Assembly: GCF_021390495.1 (NCBI RefSeq)
Contig: NZ_JAJEJP010000001.1
Span: 1,674,001 to 1,738,000, forward strand
Length of the DNA: 64,000 bases
From: Paraburkholderia sp. ZP32-5
Lineage (GTDB): Bacteria; Pseudomonadota; Gammaproteobacteria; Burkholderiales; Burkholderiaceae
Direction: 5' to 3'
Both the position numbers and the translations under genes were made by a program. Positions 53,879 through 62,333 of the stretch are shown one piece after another (positions within the stretch are counted from its first letter, which is position 1; every line of letters starts with the position of its first letter). Below the pieces are notes generated by a model. That model did not search any database. It saw only the letters and a list, made by a program, of their open reading frames with translations, and was not told the DNA's origin.

Positions 53879-56266
53879 ATGGATGCGCCAACGCTGCTGT
53901 CCCGCAACCAGGACATCGCGACGAAAATCTCCCGCGTTCTGCAAAAGCGCACACAGATCGCCAATGAACATCTGAACCAGCGGATCAACACGGCGCTGGG
54001 CCGCGAGCATGCCGACGGTGCGAATTCGAACACCGCGCCGAGCGCCATCGCGGACACCGTCGCCGCGGCATTCGATCCGGTGCGCGCGTGGCAATACGCG
54101 CTGGACACCGCGCAGCGTTCAGTGCTGTTCTGGGACACGCTGTATCGACGCGGCAACGAATTCGTCGAGCGCAACATCGACGAGCCGCCGCCGGTGCTGC
54201 ATTTCGACTACGACATGGTGCTCGACGGCCGTACCTTCGAGCGGCCGGTCAACTACGCGCTGCTGCAACTGCGCCCGCTCGAAGGAGTGAGCGTCGATGT
54301 GCGCAAGCGCCCCTATCTGATCATCGATCCGCGCGCGGGCCACGGCCCCGGCATCGGCGGCTTCAAGGACGACTCGCAGGCGGGCGTCGCGCTGCGCGCC
54401 GGCTATCCGGTCTATTTCGTCGTGTTCTTTCGCAATCCCGAACCCGGTCAGACCCTGCTCGACGTTTGCGATGCCGAGCAGCGGTTCGTCAGCAAGGTGC
54501 GCGCGCTGCATCCGGATAGTCCGAAGCCGGCGCTGATCGGCAACTGCCAGGGCGGCTGGGCCGCGATGATGCTCGCGAGTTCCGATCCCGGCGAAACCGG
54601 CCCGATCGTCATCAACGGTGCGCCGATGTCGTACTGGAGCGCCGCGTGGAGCGAAGGCGAGGGCGACAACCCGATGCGCTACTCGGGCGGCATGCTCGGC
54701 GGCACGTGGCTCGCGTCGTACGCGGCCGATCTCGGCAACGGCAAGTTCGATGGCGCACACCTGGTGCAGAACTTCGAACAGCTGAACCCGGCGAACACGT
54801 GGTGGGACAAGTACTACCACCTGTTCTCGAACATCGATACCGAACCGCCGCGCTTTCTCGAATTCGAGCGCTGGTGGGGCAGCTACTACCTGATGAATCG
54901 CGACGAGATCGAATGGATCACGCGCAATCTGTTCATCGGCAACAAGCTGTGGTCGGGCGAGGTCAGCAACAGCGCGGGCGGCGGCTTCGATCTGCGCGAA
55001 ATCCGCTCGCCGATCATCCTGTTCGCGTCGATGGGCGACAACATCACGCCGCCGCAACAGGCGTTCAACTGGGTCGCCGACCTGTACGGCAGCACCGAGG
55101 AAATCAAATCGCGCGGCCAGGTGATCGTCGGCCTCATGCATCAAAACATCGGACATCTGGGCATTTTCGTGTCCGGACGGGTCGCGAAAAAGGAGCATAC
55201 GCAGATCGTTTCGGTGCTCGAGACAATCGAAACTTTTCCGCCGGGCCTGTACGGCATGACTATCAACGAGGTCACAAGCGAAGCCGGCGAAACCCGTTAC
55301 GAAGTCGAATTCAGCGAAAAGCGGCTGGAGGACATCGCCGCTCGGCTGAACCGCTTCGGACGCGTCGACGAAAAGCCGTTCGAGGCGGTCGCCGCGGTGT
55401 CCGAATTCAATCAGCGGGTCTATGAGTCGACGTTGCAACCGTTCGTGCAGGCGATGTCGAGCGAGACGAGCGCGCGCCTGCTGCGTCAGTTTCATCCGCT
55501 GCGCTGGCAGCGCTGGGCGTTTTCCGCGCTGAATCCGTGGCTCGGCTGGCTGCCGGCCGCCGCGCAGGCGGTCCGCGAGGATCGCCAACGCGTTGGCGCG
55601 GATAACCCGTGGAGCAAGCTCGAACACTCGGGTGCGGAGATGCTCAGCGCGTCGTTCGATTACTACCGCGCGATGCGCGATGCGGCGACCGAAGCGGGCT
55701 TTTTCGGCGTGTACGCGAATCTGTACTCGACGTTCGTCGGCGGCCCTGCCGTTGACGGCGCACCCACGCAGTCCGCCGCGACGGATCCCCGCCAGTCGCC
55801 GTTCGTGCGCGCGGCGCTGCAGGCCATCGATTCAGGCGGCTACACGGAAGCGCTCGCGCGCGCCGCGTTCCTGCTGTCGCGCAAGGGTGTGTCGTTGCCG
55901 CTCGCGCGGCTGGAGATGCGCAAGGAACTCGCTGAGCGGTACGCGGACTACCTGCCGGAGATCGGCACCGATCATTGGCGGCGGATTCGCGGCGAGCAGG
56001 AAATCATCGTCAGTTACGAACCGGAGCGGGCGATCGAGACACTGCCTGCGCTGCTTGCGAGCGATGAGGACCGCGCGCGCTTTCTTGAACTGCTCGACAA
56101 GCTGATGGTCGACGAGCGCGTGCTGGATTCCGCGCCCGACGATAATCAGCGCGCGGCGTTCGAGCGCATTCGCGCGGTGCTGGCGCCGCAAGTCGGCCGT
56201 GCTGCCCGCGCAGATCACGGGGTCCATAAGCGTGCCGCACGCGTGCCCGCCGACCGGCGCTCATGA
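53879..56266 (+). CDS. DUF3141 alpha/beta-hydrolase-like protein (PhaC-type cysteine box)
   Basis: A 795-aa protein. The N-terminal 95 residues are helical (LNQRINTALGREHADG). The core is an alpha/beta-hydrolase: the nucleophile box LIGNCQGGWAAMMLAS lies near residue 222, with Cys where lipases have Ser, as in polyhydroxyalkanoate synthases (G-x-C-x-G-G). Acid and His candidates are FASMGDNITPPQQ and MHQNIGHLGIF, in the order expected of a Cys-Asp-His triad. The C-terminal 300 residues are a helical region. DUF3141 proteins neighbour pta/ackA in Burkholderia and are linked to low-oxygen or storage metabolism. AGGAG precedes ATG 53879. An earlier in-frame start at 53819 is less likely. Box 5 lies upstream. 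Confidence 0.85.
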   Translation: MDAPTLLSRNQDIATKISRVLQKRTQIANEHLNQRINTALGREHADGANSNTAPSAIADTVAAAFDPVRAWQYALDTAQRSVLFWDTLYRRGNEFVERNIDEPPPVLHFDYDMVLDGRTFERPVNYALLQLRPLEGVSVDVRKRPYLIIDPRAGHGPGIGGFKDDSQAGVALRAGYPVYFVVFFRNPEPGQTLLDVCDAEQRFVSKVRALHPDSPKPALIGNCQGGWAAMMLASSDPGETGPIVINGAPMSYWSAAWSEGEGDNPMRYSGGMLGGTWLASYAADLGNGKFDGAHLVQNFEQLNPANTWWDKYYHLFSNIDTEPPRFLEFERWWGSYYLMNRDEIEWITRNLFIGNKLWSGEVSNSAGGGFDLREIRSPIILFASMGDNITPPQQAFNWVADLYGSTEEIKSRGQVIVGLMHQNIGHLGIFVSGRVAKKEHTQIVSVLETIETFPPGLYGMTINEVTSEAGETRYEVEFSEKRLEDIAARLNRFGRVDEKPFEAVAAVSEFNQRVYESTLQPFVQAMSSETSARLLRQFHPLRWQRWAFSALNPWLGWLPAAAQAVREDRQRVGADNPWSKLEHSGAEMLSASFDYYRAMRDAATEAGFFGVYANLYSTFVGGPAVDGAPTQSAATDPRQSPFVRAALQAIDSGGYTEALARAAFLLSRKGVSLPLARLEMRKELAERYADYLPEIGTDHWRRIRGEQEIIVSYEPERAIETLPALLASDEDRARFLELLDKLMVDERVLDSAPDDNQRAAFERIRAVLAPQVGRAARADHGVHKRAARVPADRRS

Positions 56267-56317
56267 GCGGCACCTGAGCGCCGCGCGCCACACCACCGAC
56301 CCACAAGGAAGAGGCTG

Positions 56318-57253
56318 ATGGAACGACATGCGAAATATCAGCGCCTGATTACCTACTGTCAAAGCTTGCCCGCGTTGCCGACCGCGGTCGCGCATCCGTG
56401 CGACCGCAGTTCGCTCGTGGGCACCGTCGAGGCCGCGCGCATGGGCCTGATCGCGCCGCTGATCGTCGGGCCGCGCGCGCGGATCGAAGCCGTTGCCGCC
56501 GAACACGCGATCGACATTGCCGGCTTGCCGCTCGTCGATGCACCGCACAGCCACGCGGCCGCGGCAACCGCGGTGCAACTGGTGCGCGAGGGCAGGGCTG
56601 AAGCGTTGATGAAAGGCAGCCTGCATACCGACGAGCTGATGGCCGAGGTGATCCGGCGCGATACCGGCTTGCGCAGCGCACGGCGTATCAGTCACTGCTT
56701 CGTGATGGACGTGCCCGAGCGCGAAGAGGCGTTGATCATCACCGACGCCGCGATCAACATCGCGCCGACGCTGGAGGAAAAGGTCGACATCCTGCAGAAC
56801 GCGATCGATCTCGGCCACGCGCTGCAGTTCGACGAGGTGCGGGTGGCGATTCTGTCCGCGACCGAATCCGTCAACCCGAAGATTCCGTCGACGGTGGAAG
56901 CGGCGGCGCTGTGCAAGATGGTCGATCGCGGACAGATCACCGGCGCGCTGGTCGACGGGCCGCTCGCGCTCGACAACGCGATCGACATGGAAGCGATGCG
57001 CATCAAGCAGATCGATTCGAAGGTCGCGGGCCGCGCGAACGTGCTGATGGTGCCCGACCTCGAAGCCGGCAATATGCTCGCCAAGAGCCTGTCCTTTCTG
57101 GCCGGCGCGGACGCGGCCGGCATCGTGCTCGGCGCGCGCGTGCCGATCATCCTGACGAGCCGCGCGGATTCGATCGTGACGCGGCTCGCGTCGTGCGCGG
57201 TCGCCGCGCTGGTGGCGAAGGCGCGGCGCGAGGGCGGCAAGGTGGTCGGGTGA
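56318..57253 (+). CDS. pta: Phosphate acetyltransferase (short Pta/PTB type)
   Basis: A 311-aa Pta/phosphotransbutyrylase-family enzyme making acetyl phosphate from acetyl-CoA. Family motifs are ALMKGSLHTDELMAEVIR, ISHCFVMDVP, VAILSATESVNPKIPSTVEA and ITGALVDGPLALDNAID, then LMVPDLEAGNMLAKSLSFL. It has only the catalytic domain, unlike the long E. coli Pta. The stop overlaps a GTG that could start ackA, and AckA is the next enzyme, so the pair converts acetyl-CoA to acetate with ATP gain. Confidence 0.95.
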   Translation: MERHAKYQRLITYCQSLPALPTAVAHPCDRSSLVGTVEAARMGLIAPLIVGPRARIEAVAAEHAIDIAGLPLVDAPHSHAAAATAVQLVREGRAEALMKGSLHTDELMAEVIRRDTGLRSARRISHCFVMDVPEREEALIITDAAINIAPTLEEKVDILQNAIDLGHALQFDEVRVAILSATESVNPKIPSTVEAAALCKMVDRGQITGALVDGPLALDNAIDMEAMRIKQIDSKVAGRANVLMVPDLEAGNMLAKSLSFLAGADAAGIVLGARVPIILTSRADSIVTRLASCAVAALVAKARREGGKVVG

Positions 57254-57270
57254 CGCTGGAGCAGACGAAA

Positions 57271-58458
57271 ATGGCCGATGTGATTCTGGTGCTGAATGCG
57301 GGTTCGTCCAGTCTGAAATTCAGCGCGTTCGACGCGCAGGCGGCACGACTGGATTTGATTTTGCGCGGCCAGATCGAAGGGATTCATACGAACCCGCGTT
57401 TCAGCGCGACGGACCGGCATGGCGATACGAAGTCGTTCGAGTGGGGCGCCGGCCACGAACTGGGCCATCTCGGCGCGATCGAGTATCTGGCGGATTTTCT
57501 GCAGGACCACGGCGGCGGGCATCGGCTGATCGCGGTTGGGCATCGTGTCGTGCATGGCGGCCAGCGGTTTTCGCGGGCGATTCGCGCGAGCGTCGAGGTG
57601 CTCCACGAACTCGAACGCCTGACGCCACTGGCGCCGCTACATCAGCCGCACAACCTGAGGCCGATCCGCATCATCGCGCAATTGCGTCCCGAGGTGGTCC
57701 AGGTCGCGTGCTTCGACACGATGTTTCATATGACCCAGACCGAAGTCGCGAAGACCTACGCATTGCCCGCGTCGATCCGCGAGCATGGCGTGCAACGCTA
57801 CGGCTTTCACGGGCTGTCGTACGAATACATCGCGAGCGTGTTGCCGCAGATCGCGCCGGCCGCGGCGGCGGGGCGCACCGTCGTCGCGCATCTCGGCAAT
57901 GGCGCGAGCCTGTGCGCGATGGTCGCCGGCAAAAGCGTCGCGAGCACGATGGGGTTCACCGCGGTCGAAGGACTGCCGATGGGCACGCGTTGCGGCAGTC
58001 TCGACCCCGGCGTGATTCTGTACCTGCTCGACGAACTGAAGATGGATTCGCGCGCGATCGCCGACGTGATCTACAAGGAGTCGGGTTTGCTGGGCCTGTC
58101 GGGCATCTCCGGCGATATGCGCGAGTTGCTCGACAGCACCGACGCGCGCGCGGCTTTCGCGATCGACGTGTACACGTACCGCATCGCGCGCGAAATCGGC
58201 AGTCTCGCGGCGGCCATGCAAGGTCTCGATGCGCTCGTGCTGACCGCCGGTATCGGCGAGCGCGCGGTGGCGATTCGCGAGCGCATCGTGCGCGACGCGG
58301 GATGGCTCGGCGCGGAACTCGACGACGCGGCCAACCGCGCCGGCGGCCCGCTGATCAGCCGGGCGTCGAGCCGGCTGCCGGTGTGGGTCATTCCAACTAA
58401 CGAGGAACTGATGATCGCGCGCCATACGAGGGAACTCGTCGGCAGCGCCGGGGGATGA
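57271..58458 (+). CDS. ackA: Acetate kinase
   Basis: A 395-aa acetate kinase. Motifs: VLNAGSSSLKFSAFD (adenosine/phosphate 1), GHRVVHGGQRF (Arg), RYGFHGLSYEYI, AHLGNGASLCAM, MGTRCGSLDPGV and the C-terminal LTAGIGERAVAIRE. GGAG lies nine bases before ATG 57271; a GTG at 57250 overlapping pta would add seven residues. It makes ATP from acetyl phosphate, useful when respiration is limited. The fabI gene follows after 139 bp. Confidence 0.95.
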   Translation: MADVILVLNAGSSSLKFSAFDAQAARLDLILRGQIEGIHTNPRFSATDRHGDTKSFEWGAGHELGHLGAIEYLADFLQDHGGGHRLIAVGHRVVHGGQRFSRAIRASVEVLHELERLTPLAPLHQPHNLRPIRIIAQLRPEVVQVACFDTMFHMTQTEVAKTYALPASIREHGVQRYGFHGLSYEYIASVLPQIAPAAAAGRTVVAHLGNGASLCAMVAGKSVASTMGFTAVEGLPMGTRCGSLDPGVILYLLDELKMDSRAIADVIYKESGLLGLSGISGDMRELLDSTDARAAFAIDVYTYRIAREIGSLAAAMQGLDALVLTAGIGERAVAIRERIVRDAGWLGAELDDAANRAGGPLISRASSRLPVWVIPTNEELMIARHTRELVGSAGG

Positions 58459-58597
58459 GGCGCGCTGGCGTGCCGTTGTGCGTTGCGAGTTGTGTTGTGC
58501 CGTGCCGTGCCGCGTATGACGGCATCACCCGCCAACACACCGCCGCACCCATGCGCGAACCGTGTTCACCACAGGTTTTCCATCGAGGAGTTTCACC

Positions 58598-59380
58598 ATG
58601 CCGATCGAGCAACCGCGTTTGATCCTGCAAGGAGCGAAGGCTCTGATCACCGGTATCGCCAACGAGAATTCGATTGCCTATGGCTGCGCGAAGGCGTTTC
58701 ATGAACTCGGCGCGCAGGTCGCGCTCACCTATGCGAACGAGAAGACGAAGCCTTACGTCGAGCCGCTCGCGCAAGCACTCGATGCGGAGATTTTCATGCC
58801 GTTCGATGTGACCGACGAACAGCAGCTCGAAGCGCTTTTCGAGCAGATCGACGCGCGCTGGGGACGTCTGGATATTCTCGTGCACGCGGTCGCCTGGGCA
58901 CCGAAAGCGGACCTGCGCGGCGAGCTGCTGCGCTCGTCGCGCGAAGGCTTTCTGAGCGCGATGGACATTTCCTGCCACTCGTTCGTGCGGATGGCGCGTC
59001 TCGCCGCGCCGCTGATGAAAGACGGCGGCACGATGCTGACGATGAGCTACTACGGCGCGAACAAGGTCGTGCCGAACTACAGCGTAATGGGCCCCGTGAA
59101 GGCCGCGCTCGAAGCCTGCGCGCGCTATCTGGCGTTCGAGCTGGGGCCGCGCGACATCCGCGTGCACGCGATTTCCCCCGGGCCGCTGAAAACCCGCGCG
59201 GCCTCCGGGCTCAGGGATTTCGACCTGCTGCTCAACGAGGCGGTGGAGCGCGCGCCGCTCGGCGAGCTGGTCGACATCATGGACGTCGGCTATACCTGCG
59301 CGTTTCTCGCGACGCCGTACGCGCGACGGGTGTCCGGGTCCACGTTGTATATCGACGGCGGTTTGAACATCGTTGCATAG
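58598..59380 (+). CDS. fabI: Enoyl-ACP reductase (FabI)
   Basis: A 260-aa NADH-dependent enoyl-ACP reductase for the last fatty-acid elongation step. The glycine-rich site is ITGIANENSIAYGCAKAF. The catalytic Tyr-x6-Lys motif is in NYSVMGPVKAALE, with the SYYGANKVVPNY segment before it. DILVHAVAWAPKADLRGEL and ISPGPLKTRAASGLRDF are also typical. GAGGAG lies seven bases before ATG 58598. Genomes of this group usually carry more than one fabI; this copy sits with the fermentation genes, so it is probably a stress-linked copy. Confidence 0.94.
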   Translation: MPIEQPRLILQGAKALITGIANENSIAYGCAKAFHELGAQVALTYANEKTKPYVEPLAQALDAEIFMPFDVTDEQQLEALFEQIDARWGRLDILVHAVAWAPKADLRGELLRSSREGFLSAMDISCHSFVRMARLAAPLMKDGGTMLTMSYYGANKVVPNYSVMGPVKAALEACARYLAFELGPRDIRVHAISPGPLKTRAASGLRDFDLLLNEAVERAPLGELVDIMDVGYTCAFLATPYARRVSGSTLYIDGGLNIVA

Positions 59381-59410
59381 GCTTGGCGTCACTCTCAGGG
59401 AGCAACCATC

Positions 59411-59668
59411 ATGGCTGAACTGCTGCTTGGCAACGTGGAGGAAGACGTAACGGACGAGGAGATCGGCGAGTTCCTGGTACGGTACGGCTTCCCTCGCTAC
59501 AGTTCGATGCGCCGGATCCCCGGTTCCGGGTCGCGCCCGGCCGCACTCGTCGTGTTCGACGACGTGAGCCCGGACAGTCTGCGCACGCTGCAGTCGCGCA
59601 TCCACAATCTGTACTGGAAGAACCGCACGATCACCGCGCTGCTGATTCCCGAACGCAGCGAAGATTGA
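59411..59668 (+). CDS. Small RRM-like RNA-binding protein
   Basis: An 85-aa protein matching the single RNA-recognition-motif fold: beta1 AELLLGNVEEDVTDEEIGEFL, beta3 PAALVVFDDVSPDSLRTLQSRI, beta4 TITALLIPE. The RNP1 segment lacks the usual aromatic pair, so RNA contact may differ. It lies 30 bp after fabI and 19 bp before the next gene, so all three may be co-transcribed. Bacterial RRM proteins often act in cold or stress responses; this is inference. Confidence 0.75.
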   Translation: MAELLLGNVEEDVTDEEIGEFLVRYGFPRYSSMRRIPGSGSRPAALVVFDDVSPDSLRTLQSRIHNLYWKNRTITALLIPERSED

Positions 59669-59687
59669 CGCGCGAACGGAGCGGAGC

Positions 59688-60710
59688 ATGGGCATTCTGT
59701 CGCGATGGCTGACGAGACGAAGCACGCCTGACGAGGGCGATGCGGCGCAGATCCACGCGCTCGTCGAGCGCGTCGTCGCGCTCAGTCCGCAATTGCGGCT
59801 CGCGCGCGATTACGAGTCGCGCCTGACCGCGGCCGTGCGGCAGGCGTCGAGCTACGTGCACCGGCTCGTCGACGACGTGCCGCCCGCACGCGAAGCCAGC
59901 GCCGCCGCGTGGGCGAGCGATCCGTATATCCATGCGTTTTTCGCCGCGCCCGACGACGTGTGCGCGGCGCTCAGCCGCTCGCATGCGTTGCGCGCCTGCT
60001 TCGATGAGCATCCGCTAGCGGACGAACTGTTCGCGGTGCTCGGCATGGCGATCGACGAGCGGCAGGTGTTCGGCGTCGCGCAACACGGCGACGCGGCGCG
60101 CACCGACGTCGCGCAGACCACCGTCAGCTTCAGCGATCATCAGGTGCGCGTGTGCGGTCTGTCGGAGCAAGCGCTGCGGGACGAAATCGTGTTGCGCATC
60201 ATCGATCAACTGGTGCTCGAAGGACTCGGCAAAATCGAGGCGGACGCGCGGCGTTACGAGTCACTGGAGCATGAGCGGGCGGTGCTGAAGACGCGCCTGC
60301 AAATTCTCGAACGGCAGGGGGCCGGCGTGCGTTCGCTGGTCGGCAGCGATGCGGCGTCGAATTACGCCGAGGTCGCACGCTTGCGCGCGCAGATCGACGA
60401 AAGCGATCAGGCGCTCGCGCAGTTGCCACTGAAAACCGATGCGCTGGAGCGGCACCTGGAGGTGATCTGTGGAGTGCTGGGCGCGCCGGATTCGTATTTC
60501 TACGTGCTGAAAAAGACCTATCTGCTCGACGCGATGAACGTGGTCGTTAAACACGGTGAGTCGCGGCCCGCGCAGGAAATCGAGTTACGCATGGCCCATC
60601 TGCCGGCAAATGTGACGGGCATGCGCGCGTTTTCGCCGGTGCGTTTCAGGCGCGGCAACCTGCTGCCCGCGACCGACGTGCATACGCGCGCGCGGGGGCT
60701 GGTGATCTGA
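59688..60710 (+). CDS. Conserved hypothetical, helical cytosolic protein
   Basis: A 340-aa protein with no signal or membrane helix. It is largely alpha-helical: DYESRLTAAVRQASSYVHRL in the N-terminal third, a central SFSDHQVRVCGLSEQALRDEI segment, then a coiled coil from about 185 to 250 (EHERAVLKTRLQILERQG, AEVARLRAQIDESDQAL). The C-terminal 90 residues have FYVLKKTYLLDAMNVVV and PVRFRRGNLLPAT. No domain was recognised. It follows the RRM gene by 19 bp in the same direction, so it likely belongs to the same transcript. Confidence 0.65.
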   Translation: MGILSRWLTRRSTPDEGDAAQIHALVERVVALSPQLRLARDYESRLTAAVRQASSYVHRLVDDVPPAREASAAAWASDPYIHAFFAAPDDVCAALSRSHALRACFDEHPLADELFAVLGMAIDERQVFGVAQHGDAARTDVAQTTVSFSDHQVRVCGLSEQALRDEIVLRIIDQLVLEGLGKIEADARRYESLEHERAVLKTRLQILERQGAGVRSLVGSDAASNYAEVARLRAQIDESDQALAQLPLKTDALERHLEVICGVLGAPDSYFYVLKKTYLLDAMNVVVKHGESRPAQEIELRMAHLPANVTGMRAFSPVRFRRGNLLPATDVHTRARGLVI

Positions 60711-60823
60711 CGCGCGACGCGACGTGTGCGGTGCGTGAGAGGCGACGGGGCGTGCGCCGCCGCACCTGCCGCGCAGTGACGCAAGGGCCGCGTGACGCGC
60801 GCGGCGGCCCCGCTATTCGTGGA

Positions 60824-61423
60824 CTACTTGCTGGCTTGAGGCTCCACCGAAATCGCCACCGCTTCGGTGTAGACAACCTGCATCTGATCGCCTTTTTTGA
60901 TCCGCTTGAGCTGCTCGGGATCCTTCACGATCAGGTCGACCGAATTGCCTTGCGGGCCTTTCAGCGTGATCTCGCCAGTGTGCGGATTGACGGCGGTGAC
61001 GTTGGCGATCACCGTCACTTCGCGCGATGCGGAGCCGCCCGGTTTCGTGCCCGGCGCCGCACGCTCGACCGATTCGGTTTCGTTGGCCGTCAGCGGCGCG
61101 TTGGTTTTCTTCAGGTTGACGGTCAGTGCCTGCGAATATTCGGCCGAGACCACGTCGCCGACTCGCAACTGCCCGAAGTTGCGCGCTTCCTCGCCGACCA
61201 CGACCTGCACGACCTTGCCCTTCGGATTCTTCAGCCACACGGTGCGCGTGCTGGGCTCGATACCGACGATCGTCGACACGGTTTTGATCGTGCCCGTCAC
61301 GACGACCTTGCCGGGTTCGCTGCGAGTCGTCACTTGCGGCGTGCCATCCGGCGCGGTCTGTGCAATGCCGGTGGTCGCAAGACACACGAGCGCGGCCGCG
61401 ATGATGCGTTTGCCCTGGGTCAT
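60824..61423 (-). CDS. Exported protein, unknown function
   Basis: A 199-aa protein with signal MTQGKRIIAAALVCLATTGIA, cleaved near AQT. The mature part is beta-rich with two similar halves: GTIKTVSTIVGIEPSTRTVWL plus VGDVVSAEYSQALTV, and ANVTAVNPHTGEITL plus IKKGDQMQVVYTEAV. This suggests a duplicated OB-like or SH3-like barrel. No known family was recognised. ATG 61423 has GAGGAG seven bases upstream; a longer frame from 61525 is rejected. The Gly-zipper gene lies 69 bp upstream on the same strand. Confidence 0.7.
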   Translation of the reverse strand: MTQGKRIIAAALVCLATTGIAQTAPDGTPQVTTRSEPGKVVVTGTIKTVSTIVGIEPSTRTVWLKNPKGKVVQVVVGEEARNFGQLRVGDVVSAEYSQALTVNLKKTNAPLTANETESVERAAPGTKPGGSASREVTVIANVTAVNPHTGEITLKGPQGNSVDLIVKDPEQLKRIKKGDQMQVVYTEAVAISVEPQASK

Positions 61424-61491
61424 GTTGCTCTCCTCGAATGCATGCGCGGGCCGTTGCCGCGTGATGCGCGCATTAAAGGCGCTGCGCAGGC

Positions 61492-61965
61492 TCATCTGAT
61501 CGTATAGCCGCGTCCTTCCATGCACGCGCCGAACGCGCGATTGAAGGTGTCCATCGCGCCCTGCGTTTGTGCCTGACTCGATGCCGCGGCTGCGCGCCGA
61601 TTTTGCCGCGCGCGCGAGCCGCCGACCATCGTGCCGGTCGCCGCGCCGATCGCCGCGCCCTTGCCCGCGTCACCGGCGATCGCGCCGATGACCGCGCCGC
61701 CGGCCGCGCCGCGCGCGGCGCCCTGAACGCGTTCGCCGCCGCCCACCGCGGGCCCCGACGGTGGCGGCGGCGCGTTGGCCACCGCGGTCGGATCGATGCC
61801 GGTATTGCTCTTCGCCCACGCGTAGCACGCGCCTTCGTCCTGCTGCTGTTTCTGCGGGCTTTGTCCGCGGGCCGGGTAGGCGATCGGCCGCGATTGCGCG
61901 AGGCCGTCGAGCGACAGCGACGCCGCGAGCGCCGTGACAATGCAGTATTTCGTCAAGGTATTCAC
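61492..61965 (-). CDS. Gly-zipper (YMGG-like) exported protein
   Basis: A 157-aa protein with a signal (MNTLTKYCIVTALAASLSLDGLAQ). After a Gln/Pro-rich part comes a Gly/Ala zipper (ARGAAGGAVIGAIAG and KGAAIGAATGTMVGG) at about 83-115, as in Gly-zipper outer-membrane proteins. The C-terminus has FNRAFGACMEGRGY, a small Cys-containing tail seen in such proteins; Cys47 (EGACYAW) could pair with it. The stop lies 68 bp from the start of the downstream gene. Its role in the envelope is unknown. Confidence 0.8.
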   Translation of the reverse strand: MNTLTKYCIVTALAASLSLDGLAQSRPIAYPARGQSPQKQQQDEGACYAWAKSNTGIDPTAVANAPPPPSGPAVGGGERVQGAARGAAGGAVIGAIAGDAGKGAAIGAATGTMVGGSRARQNRRAAAASSQAQTQGAMDTFNRAFGACMEGRGYTIR

Positions 61966-62188
61966 GACAGCTCCTTATCGTGAGTCGACGCGAGTGCAGG
62001 CCGCCACTGCCTGTTTTTGTGTTCACTGCTTTCCGCTGCTTCCCGCTGCTTTCCACTGTTTCCGCGCGTAGCGGAGCGGAACTGGCAGCCGTCGTCGGCA
62101 TTCTCTACGGGCGCTACACAGCGCAAAACGGTGCGCGCCGCAATGGCAGGTTCGCGTTCATCATCGCGCTTTGCGACGCGCGCTCGCA

Positions 62189-62206
62189 ATCGGACCAAGG
62201 TCGTAT
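62189..62206 (+). promoter_or_regulatory. Palindromic box 6 (DUF3300 gene)
   Basis: ATCGGACCAAGGTCGTAT, a full match with both outer AT pairs. It lies in the 368-bp divergent gap (61966-62333), about 128 bp before the DUF3300 gene. TTCAAT (62229), a -10-like element, is centred 34 bp downstream. No other feature was recognised in the gap. Confidence 0.7.
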
Positions 62207-62333
62207 TTGCGACAGGATGGTTCGTTGATTCAATGGGATATGCAAAAGTCCATGTGTCGTTTCCATTGCCGCGCATCGCCATCGATCGAAGAGGGCAACC
62301 CGCGGCGGCGGAACAGCGTGAGGGGATGCAGCG

